Part shown: one piece after another, positions 12,430 to 17,256 of the stretch
Layout of the letters: each line of letters starts with the position of its first letter
How positions within the stretch are numbered: position 1 is the first letter of the stretch
Origin: Clostridia bacterium
GTDB lineage: Bacteria > Bacillota > Clostridia > TANB77 > CAG-508
NCBI GenBank assembly: GCA_900772235.1
Contig: CAAGQX010000052.1
Coordinates: forward strand, 1 to 17,256
DNA length: 17,256 bases
Direction: 5' to 3'
Translations under genes and position numbers: made by a program
The notes under the pieces: model-generated
Databases searched by the model: none
The model's input: the letters and a program-made list of their open reading frames with translations, nothing else
What the model was told of the DNA's origin: nothing

Positions 12430-13515
12430 ATGGAGGAGACTAAAAAGAAAAAAACAAAGCTAATACTTATTATCGCAATTGTTGTTTTAGTAGTAATTGC
12501 AGGAGCAATAGCTATTAACAAAAAAAGTAATACAAATTTAGGAGGTAATAGTATTTTGGCAAAAAAAGATGAAGTAAAAATAAGAGAAAGCGAAACTAAA
12601 ACACTTAAATATACAGAATTTAACAATGGATTATTTACAATGAAAGTGCCAGAAGGCTGGAAAGTAGATGTTATAGGAGATTATATTCACTATACAATTA
12701 AAGTTTATAATCCAGAAAACCCTACTTACCAAGTTTTCTTCAATTTAAAAACAGAAGGATACAATAAATCTGAAGCTGCTAAAAATCTTCAAAAAAGATA
12801 TTATCCAGATAGCATATTTGCAAAAAATCCAGTAATAGCAGATAAAACAACAGAAGGGTTTTACAAAATATTTAATGAACTAGGTCCTTTGAACAATAGT
12901 GCTACATTTACATTTCCAACTTTAACAGATTTTACAGTTGTTGAAAAATTAGGCACAGGAGTTATAGGAGGAGATATATTAAGAGCAACATTTAAAGACG
13001 AAAATGGAAAAGAGGCAGAAGGATTATTTACAGCATATGTATATGATCCGGGACCATACTATGTTTATGAAAATATAGTTTCAGGAAATCAAATTGATAT
13101 ATATTACTTGAATGTATATGATGCAATTTTTATTACAGCACCAAAGGATGAATTTATAAATTGGGAAGAACCTTTAAATACTATGGTTTCATCTTTAGAA
13201 TTTACAGATACATTTATAAGTGGATTTAACAACCAACAAGATGCAGTAATGAAGAATTTCCAAAGTGTTAGAAATATATGTAACCAAATATCAGCAGGTA
13301 TAATGGATTCGTGGGAAAAAAGAAGTGCAAGCTATGATATAATGAGCCAAAAACAAAGCGATGCAACATTGGGTTATGAAAGAGTATACGACACAGAAAA
13401 TGGCGATGTTTATAAAGCATATAATGGTTTTACAGACGATTATACTGGAAAAAGATATGAAGCAATAACAGACAATATGTATACAAAAGCAATAGAGGGA
13501 TATATTGAAAAGTAA
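12430..13515 (+). CDS. Membrane-anchored extracellular protein of unknown function (361 aa)
   Basis: Not recognised as a named family. A lysine-rich start (MEETKKKKTK) is followed by a membrane segment at about residues 11-29, with the rest predicted outside the cell. The middle opens with FNNGLFTMKVPEGWKVDV, the FxxxxPxGW type of opening seen in PsbP-like domains. The last ~100 residues have the look of a separate domain: a helix around DSWEKRSASYDIMSQKQSDA, then LGYERVYDTENGDVYKAYNGF and a final GYIEK. There is no LPXTG- or NPXTX-type motif with a C-terminal hydrophobic tail, and no lipobox. AAAGGAG eight bases before the ATG at 12430 supports the start. Lying between sortase and another anchored protein, it probably works at the cell surface with them. 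Confidence 0.8.
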   Translation: MEETKKKKTKLILIIAIVVLVVIAGAIAINKKSNTNLGGNSILAKKDEVKIRESETKTLKYTEFNNGLFTMKVPEGWKVDVIGDYIHYTIKVYNPENPTYQVFFNLKTEGYNKSEAAKNLQKRYYPDSIFAKNPVIADKTTEGFYKIFNELGPLNNSATFTFPTLTDFTVVEKLGTGVIGGDILRATFKDENGKEAEGLFTAYVYDPGPYYVYENIVSGNQIDIYYLNVYDAIFITAPKDEFINWEEPLNTMVSSLEFTDTFISGFNNQQDAVMKNFQSVRNICNQISAGIMDSWEKRSASYDIMSQKQSDATLGYERVYDTENGDVYKAYNGFTDDYTGKRYEAITDNMYTKAIEGYIEK

Positions 13516-13532
13516 ATATGTAGGAGAAAACA

Positions 13533-13937
13533 TTGAAAAAATATATTTTTATTTTAATTTTATTTATAGTAATTATAATGGTATTTGTGTTTTACTATAC
13601 GAAAAATAATAAAAAGGAAAATAACATTATAGAAGAAAATTTTACTGAGGTTACTTCTGTTCAGGTAATAGAAGAAACAGAAGGCGGATACAAGTACTAC
13701 AAAACAGAAAATAAAGAACAAATAGAAAAAATAGTAGATGCATTGGAAAATATTAAAATTGGAGAAAAAAACGACATTATGATAAGTGACAATGGTAAAA
13801 CTTATATACTTCAGCTAAAAGATGGAACAACTAAAAAATATTATTTCCAAGGTGGATATTATAATAAAGATGGTGTAAATTACGAAACATATAATTACAA
13901 AGAATTAAACAAAATTGAGTTACCAGAAGCAAAATAA
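13533..13937 (+). CDS. Small membrane-anchored extracellular protein (134 aa)
   Basis: Function unknown. MKKYIFILILFIVIIMVFVF is a single N-terminal membrane anchor, or possibly an uncleaved signal sequence. About 110 outer residues follow, rich in Glu, Lys and Tyr, with GGYKYYKTENKEQIEKIVDAL and a Tyr-rich QGGYYNKDGVNYETYNY segment. There is no cysteine for lipidation and no sorting signal. The start is TTG at 13533, with AGGAG (13522-13526) six bases before it; no in-frame ATG is near. Last gene of the sortase operon, closed by a strong terminator. It could be an accessory or inhibitor-like surface protein, but this is a guess. Confidence 0.75.
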   Translation: MKKYIFILILFIVIIMVFVFYYTKNNKKENNIIEENFTEVTSVQVIEETEGGYKYYKTENKEQIEKIVDALENIKIGEKNDIMISDNGKTYILQLKDGTTKKYYFQGGYYNKDGVNYETYNYKELNKIELPEAK

Positions 13938-13940
13938 CTA

Positions 13941-13977
13941 AAAAAGGCAATGAAATAAAATCATTGCCTTTTTTTGA
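13941..13977. terminator. Bidirectional terminator between the sortase operon and the convergent peptidase
   Basis: AAAAAGGCAATGA (13941-13953), loop AATAAAA, TCATTGCCTTTTT (13961-13973), with more Ts after. The A-rich left flank gives a T-run on the other strand. Confidence 0.93.
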
Positions 13978-13990
13978 TATTAAAAAATAT

Positions 13991-15265
13991 TTATAAAATT
14001 GCACCTAAAACTAGTATACCGATATTATCTCGGTAAATTGTATCAAATTGAGATATTGGAAGAGGATTTTGCCCTATACCTGCTTCTATTGTATAGCCAG
14101 GTCTTCTATATTCTTGTAAAAACCAATCTTTAAATCCCGCAAAACTAGAATTATAAGGAACTTCAGCTAATAAGTAGCCACTAGAATCTGCAAATATGTT
14201 TCCTATACTTTCTGCTTCAAAAGGGGCATAGTTTTGAAATTGCCAATAAATTTCTTTACCCTGAGTGTGATAAGCTATAATTAACCTAAAATTATGGGAA
14301 AGGGTAAAATTATATAAAGATATTGCTTCTGGAGCAACAAGAGGAGAAGAACCAACATAGTCCCTAGGAGCAGGAGTAGTAAACCCTTGAGAAAACTTAA
14401 TCCTACGAGCCTCTTCCCAACCAGCAGGAAATTGTAAATTTAAATCCACACCATTTATATTAGCTTTCCAACCACTTGGGAAAGGAATGGAAGGATAATT
14501 ATTTGAAATGCTTTGAGCAGACAAATATGTAGAAGAGTTTTTTGAAATTTGACCAGTTACTAAATCTACACCATCTGGATTACACATTGGGACTATATAA
14601 ATTGAAGAGTACTCAAAAATTTCCCTCGCACTGTAACCATAAATTGTAGAATCATTTACATATGACAAACAAAAATCTTCAATAAATTTCATAAGCAAAG
14701 GTGCAGTAATCCACTCATTAGCGTGGATTGCAGCAGAGTAAAAAACTTCATTTGCACCATTACCAATTCTTATGTAAGGAATGTTTTTACCTAACACACT
14801 TTGACCAATAAATCCTGTGGATAAAAAGGGATAAATATTTTTTAAAGCATTAATATTAAGATTTAAAATTTCAAAGCTATAGCTAATATTTGTAGGGATA
14901 ATAAAACCAAAAGGAATTAATATTTTTTGTCCAATAGATAAAGTTTTAGGATTTATGCTAGGGTTAGCAAATAGTATTCTATTAACGGTAGTATTAAAAA
15001 CATTAGACAAACTATATAAGGTGTCACCAGATTTTATAGTATATGAAGTTTGACCATTTATATAGGGGTATAAAGCTTCCCAAGTAGTGGCTCCAACTAC
15101 GCCGTTTGCAGTTAAACCAAATTGACTTTGAAATCTCTTAACGGCACTTTGTGTTTTTAAAGCAAAATTACCATCAATTACTCCAGAGTAAAAACCTAAT
15201 TTCATTAAAATACTTTGTAAAAGCTCCACCAAAGGACCAGTGGAACCTAAACGCAATGTTTCCAT
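13991..15265 (-). CDS. Peptidoglycan-binding/LysM/M14 peptidase, gamma-D-glutamyl-diamino acid endopeptidase-like (424 aa)
   Basis: Predicted zinc peptidase cutting the gamma-D-Glu-diaminopimelate bond of peptide stems. Domain order: PG_binding_1 (about 1-70, with GSTGPLVELLQSIL and IDGNFALKTQSAVKRFQ), one LysM (about 74-118, YTIKSGDTLYSLSNVF to ILIPF), and an M14 domain (about 130-424). The M14 zinc ligands are H181 and E184 (AAIHANEW) and H333 (AYHTQGKEIYWQF). E394 (YTIEAGIGQNPLPIS) is the catalytic glutamate. It resembles B. subtilis YqgT and B. sphaericus endopeptidase I but carries a peptidoglycan-binding module in front. No signal peptide: the protein begins METLRLGSTG. So it acts inside, is released by lysis, or acts in sporulation. 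AGGTGA precedes the ATG at 15265. It stands alone, convergent with the sortase operon. Confidence 0.93.
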   Translation of the reverse strand: METLRLGSTGPLVELLQSILMKLGFYSGVIDGNFALKTQSAVKRFQSQFGLTANGVVGATTWEALYPYINGQTSYTIKSGDTLYSLSNVFNTTVNRILFANPSINPKTLSIGQKILIPFGFIIPTNISYSFEILNLNINALKNIYPFLSTGFIGQSVLGKNIPYIRIGNGANEVFYSAAIHANEWITAPLLMKFIEDFCLSYVNDSTIYGYSAREIFEYSSIYIVPMCNPDGVDLVTGQISKNSSTYLSAQSISNNYPSIPFPSGWKANINGVDLNLQFPAGWEEARRIKFSQGFTTPAPRDYVGSSPLVAPEAISLYNFTLSHNFRLIIAYHTQGKEIYWQFQNYAPFEAESIGNIFADSSGYLLAEVPYNSSFAGFKDWFLQEYRRPGYTIEAGIGQNPLPISQFDTIYRDNIGILVLGAIL

Positions 15266-15280
15266 ATAATCACCTAAAAC

Positions 15281-15312
15281 ATTATATGAAATAAACGCTA
15301 ATAAATGTACTA
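15281..15312 (-). promoter_or_regulatory. Possible promoter of the M14 peptidase gene
   Basis: On the minus strand CATATAAT (TATAAT at 15281-15286) lies about 10 bases before the AGGTGA site. The sigma-A -35 is poor. CATANNNT is also the -10 form of the sporulation sigma factors E and K, and an AC occurs 18 bases upstream. A sporulation promoter is possible but unproven. Confidence 0.35.
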
Positions 15313-15375
15313 ATAAAAAACGATAAAATTAAAGTTTAAGAAATTATAAAACTAGTTAAAAAATAGAATAAATTA

Positions 15376-15411
15376 TTGAAAATATCATAAAATAATGATA
15401 AAATTATGATA
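15376..15411 (+). promoter_or_regulatory. Promoter and candidate autoregulatory operator of the toxin-antitoxin pair
   Basis: TTGAAA (15376-15381), a 17-base spacer and TAAAAT (15399-15404) preceded by TGA form a strong extended promoter. TATCAT (15383-15388) and ATGATA (15395-15400) are inverted half-sites within the spacer, and another ATGATA (15406-15411) follows 11 bp after the second. This suits repression by the antitoxin or the complex; the operator role is inferred. Confidence 0.65.
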
Positions 15412-15428
15412 ACAGGAGGTAAGCTAAT

Positions 15429-15716
15429 ATGATTAATATAAGACCAGTATCAGATTTAAGAAATAAATATCCAGAAATTGAGGAATTAGTTTTAAAGGAG
15501 GATGAAGCCGTTTATTTAACAAAAAATGGTTATGGCTCAATGGTTGTTATGAGTTTAGAAAAGTATGCTAAATTAATGGGTAACAAAGAATATGAAGAAT
15601 ACATTGAAAATGAACTAGATGAAGCAGATAGAGAAGCAGAGGATCCAAATACTAAATATTATTCTCATAATGAATTTAAGCAAATAGCTAGGAGGACTCT
15701 AGATGGCGAAAAATAA
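15429..15716 (+). CDS. YefM/Phd-type antitoxin (95 aa)
   Basis: Neutralises the RelE-type toxin encoded downstream and probably represses the operon. The N-terminal Phd/YefM DNA-binding fold is visible: MINIRPVSDLRNKYPEIEEL, then EDEAVYLTKNGYGSMVVMSLEKYAKL (about 23-49), a near-consensus match. The C-terminal third is acidic (ENELDEADREAEDPN) and would wrap the toxin. AGGAGG (15414-15419) is nine bases before the ATG at 15429. It overlaps the toxin gene by 14 bases, the usual translational coupling in such pairs. The complete family length is present. The YefM, not ParD, label rests on the xxLTKNG...MSLE pattern. Confidence 0.92.
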   Translation: MINIRPVSDLRNKYPEIEELVLKEDEAVYLTKNGYGSMVVMSLEKYAKLMGNKEYEEYIENELDEADREAEDPNTKYYSHNEFKQIARRTLDGEK

Positions 15717-16017
15717 ATATGCAATAAAATACTCAGACACATTTGTAAAGCAGTTTAACAATATTTTAAGATATTTTATATATAAACTTCAAAATAAAAT
15801 TGCAGCTGAAAACTTTTATGACGAAGTAATTAAAGAAATAGAAAAGCGAAGAGAATATCCTGAAAGTTTTGAAAAATATAATTCTAGAAGAAAAAGGAAA
15901 AATACATATTATAGAATTTATGTAAAAAATTATACTATATTTTATACTGTAAGAGATAATGTAATGGAAGTTAGAAGAATTTTAAGTAGCAGAAGAAATT
16001 TTGATAAATTAATATAG
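15703..16017 (+). CDS. RelE/ParE-superfamily toxin (104 aa)
   Basis: Probable ribosome-dependent mRNA endonuclease (RelE-like) or gyrase poison (ParE-like); the sequence alone does not separate these. The fold signature is present: KYAIKYSDTFVKQFNNILRYF at the start, a basic middle (EKRREYPESFEKYNSRRKRK), then YYRIYVKNYTIFYTVRDNVMEVRRILSSRRNF, the typical closing strands with basic and tyrosine residues. It begins inside the antitoxin gene (14-base overlap), with AGGAGG about nine bases before the ATG. Length is normal and the frame intact, so the pair looks functional. No clear terminator follows; the next gene has its own promoter. Confidence 0.9.
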   Translation: MAKNKYAIKYSDTFVKQFNNILRYFIYKLQNKIAAENFYDEVIKEIEKRREYPESFEKYNSRRKRKNTYYRIYVKNYTIFYTVRDNVMEVRRILSSRRNFDKLI

Positions 16018-16064
16018 AATAAAAACCTAAAGTTTAAAAATTGTGGAAAAATAACTCGAAATAT

Positions 16065-16093
16065 TTGAAAAAAGTGTATAAGTATGGTAAAAT
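16065..16093 (+). promoter_or_regulatory. Promoter of mscL
   Basis: TTGAAA (16065-16070), 17 bases, TAAAAT (16088-16093) with an upstream TGG giving an extended -10. Confidence 0.78.
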
Positions 16094-16126
16094 ATAAAAA
16101 TTGTAGCAAAATTAGGAGGAATATAT

Positions 16127-16528
16127 ATGCTAAAAGAATTTAAAAAATTTATAGCAAGAGGAAATGTAATGGATTTAGCAGTAGGTGTAATTATGGGAGC
16201 AGCATTTGGAAATATTGTTACATCTTTAGTATCAGACATATTAACACCGGCAATGGGAATTGTAATGGGAGGAATAGATTTTTCGGGATTAAGTATAACT
16301 ATTAAAAATTCTACTATTGCTTATGGTAAATTTATTCAAAATATAATGGACTTTCTAATACAAGCTTTTTGCATTTTCTTATTAATTAAGGTGGTAAATA
16401 AATTTTTCCATAAAAAAGAAGAAGAGGCAAAAGCAAAGCCAGTTAAGAGTGAAGAAGTAGTACTTTTAGAACAAATAAGAGATGTTTTAAAAGAAAAAAA
16501 CAATGAAGAGGAAAGAATAGAAAAATAA
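16127..16528 (+). CDS. mscL: Large-conductance mechanosensitive channel MscL (133 aa)
   Basis: Homopentameric safety valve that opens under membrane tension to release solutes on osmotic downshock. The N-terminal amphipathic helix MLKEFKKFIARGNVMDLAVG leads into TM1 (about residues 15-43) with the small-residue pore stretch GVIMGAAFGNIVTSLVSDILTPAMG. A short loop (DFSGLSITIKNSTIAYGKF) is followed by TM2 (about 70-92) and a cytoplasmic C-terminal helix (EEVVLLEQIRDVLKEKN). Length and order match the family. AGGAGG (16114-16119) is seven bases before the ATG at 16127. Transcribed from its own promoter and closed by the hairpin at 16544-16568. Confidence 0.97.
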   Translation: MLKEFKKFIARGNVMDLAVGVIMGAAFGNIVTSLVSDILTPAMGIVMGGIDFSGLSITIKNSTIAYGKFIQNIMDFLIQAFCIFLLIKVVNKFFHKKEEEAKAKPVKSEEVVLLEQIRDVLKEKNNEEERIEK

Positions 16529-16543
16529 AACATATAATTAAGC

Positions 16544-16568
16544 ATGGACTATGAATTAGTCCATTTTT
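16544..16568 (+). terminator. Hairpin between mscL and mntP, terminator-like
   Basis: ATGGACTA (16544-16551), loop TGAAT, TAGTCCAT (16557-16564), then four more Ts. It sits just before the mntP ribosome binding site. A TATAAT at 16533-16538 lies just upstream without a -35, so if it acts as a promoter the hairpin would be in the mntP leader. Confidence 0.75.
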
Positions 16569-16582
16569 ATTGTGGAGGTAAA

Positions 16583-17149
16583 ATGGGAGTATTAGGAATT
16601 GTTTTTATTGCAATAGGACTTTCAATGGATGCGTTTGCCGTGTCGGTTTGTAAAGGTTTATCTATGAAAAAAATGGATTGGAAAAAAACAGCTATAATTG
16701 GAGCATATTTTGGAGCTTTCCAAGCAATAATGCCACTTATAGGTTATCTTTTGGGAATAGGATTTCAAGATAGAGTTACTAGTATTGATCACTGGATAGC
16801 ATTTACTTTATTAATAATAATAGGAATTAATATGATAAAAGAAGCTTTTGAGGGTGCTGAAGAAGGCAAAAATGATAATGTAGATTTTAAAGAAATGATT
16901 GTGCTTGCAGTTGCAACTAGTATAGATGCATTAGCAATTGGAATAACATTTGCATTTTTAGAAATTAATATTTTTCTAGCAATAGATATAATAGGAATAA
17001 TAACATTTGTAATTTCTGTTATAGGAGTAAAAATAGGAAATGTTTTTGGAAATAAATATGAGAAAGGTGCACAAATAGTAGGTGGAGTAATTTTAATACT
17101 TATGGGAATAAAAATATTATTAGAGCATTTAGAAATAATTAAATTTTAA
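16583..17149 (+). CDS. mntP: Manganese efflux pump MntP (188 aa)
   Basis: Exports excess Mn(II). The protein is a tandem duplication of a three-TM unit; the two acidic motifs are visible as D16 (IGLSMDAFAVSVCKGL) and D115 (VATSIDALAIGITFAF), and about six hydrophobic segments run the length. GGAGG (16574-16578) is four bases before the ATG at 16583. An in-frame ATG at 16544 would add MDYELVHFYCGGK and lies inside the terminator hairpin, so it is rejected; 188 aa is the usual MntP length. The leader is too short and lacks the structure of a yybP-ykoY manganese riboswitch, which often controls this gene elsewhere. Confidence 0.94.
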   Translation: MGVLGIVFIAIGLSMDAFAVSVCKGLSMKKMDWKKTAIIGAYFGAFQAIMPLIGYLLGIGFQDRVTSIDHWIAFTLLIIIGINMIKEAFEGAEEGKNDNVDFKEMIVLAVATSIDALAIGITFAFLEINIFLAIDIIGIITFVISVIGVKIGNVFGNKYEKGAQIVGGVILILMGIKILLEHLEIIKF

Positions 17150-17152
17150 AAT

Positions 17153-17178
17153 AAAAGCTAGCATTTGCTAGTTTTTTT
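17153..17178 (+). terminator. Terminator of mntP
   Basis: AAAAGCTAGC (17153-17162), loop ATTT, GCTAGTTTTT (17167-17176) with one G-U pair, in a run of seven Ts (17172-17178). Confidence 0.85.
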
Positions 17179-17256
17179 CTTTTATAGGTTTAAAATAGAT
17201 ATGTCACAAGTAAATTGAAAATAAAATATTGAAAGAGAGTACCAGAAATGATATTG

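Noticed and set aside
12267..12626. Minus-strand open frame of about 119 codons across the sortase/unknown-protein junction
   Set aside because: Shadow of two supported plus-strand genes; hydrophobic by composition only.
14930..14965. NPKTL in the M14 protein as a class B sorting signal
   Set aside because: It lies inside the LysM domain, not at a C-terminus with hydrophobic tail; coincidence.
16500..16582. Manganese riboswitch (yybP-ykoY) upstream of mntP
   Set aside because: Only about 50 non-coding bases separate the genes, with one simple terminator-like hairpin; the conserved loops of that riboswitch are not present.
17249..17256. Start of a further gene at the right edge (ATG at 17249)
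   Set aside because: Only eight bases remain and no strong RBS precedes them, so a gene cannot be supported.
1..17256. CRISPR arrays, tRNA, rRNA or prophage genes
   Set aside because: No regularly spaced repeats, cloverleaf-like sequences, conserved rRNA segments or phage structural genes were seen on either strand.

Overview
The window comes from a very AT-rich, low-GC Gram-positive anaerobe. The most likely source is a Clostridia-type Firmicute, plausibly from the gut. The evidence is strong AGGAGG-type ribosome binding sites, sigma-A promoters with extended -10 elements, a class B sortase, a desulfoferrodoxin-type superoxide reductase, a RelQ-type alarmone synthetase and a LysM/M14 cell-wall peptidase. 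TGA is used as a stop (end of the gene at 1305-1568), so the standard bacterial code applies. I could not identify a species.

Layout. (a) 9-1223: a complete-looking IS481-like insertion sequence with one transposase. (b) 1258-1877: a DUF4160/DUF2442 gene pair with its own promoter and terminator. (c) 1937-3058: a membrane-anchored HtrA-type serine protease. (d) 3105-3596: a single-gene superoxide reductase unit. (e) 3655-4691: a small alarmone synthetase (relQ-like) and a stand-alone winged-helix DNA-binding protein; both appear frameshifted. (f) 4765-10855: an envelope-stress module made of a monofunctional peptidoglycan glycosyltransferase, an ABC transporter (ATPase plus a large two-FtsX-domain permease), and an OmpR-type response regulator with its histidine kinase. 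(g) 10862-11522, minus strand: a two-HTH regulator, apparently a truncated member of a longer family. (h) 11674-13977: an operon of class B sortase plus two N-terminally membrane-anchored proteins of unknown function. (i) 13991-15265, minus strand: a peptidoglycan-binding/LysM/M14 endopeptidase. (j) 15376-16017: a YefM/RelE-type toxin-antitoxin pair. (k) 16065-17178: mscL and mntP.

How the genes work together. The most interesting signal is regulatory. A 20-bp element with two AGTCA direct repeats 11 bp apart occurs twice, once upstream of the glycosyltransferase and once upstream of the ABC transporter. Each copy is followed at exactly the same distance by an extended -10 (TGT-TAATAT or TGC-TAAAAT) and overlaps a poor -35. 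This is the architecture expected of an activator site for an OmpR-family regulator, and such a regulator is encoded just downstream. I infer one regulon in which a sensor kinase switches on both an ABC transporter and an extra lipid II polymerase, probably in response to an envelope-active antimicrobial. Other points worth checking are the IS leader hairpin that may block read-through translation of the transposase, a frameshift exactly at the RelQ synthetase motif, and a palindromic operator candidate between the two-HTH regulator and the sortase operon. No rRNA, tRNA or CRISPR array was seen. No stretch longer than 300 bases lacks a gene; the longest, about 260 bases before the glycosyltransferase, holds a terminator, the regulated promoter and a GC-rich hairpin.
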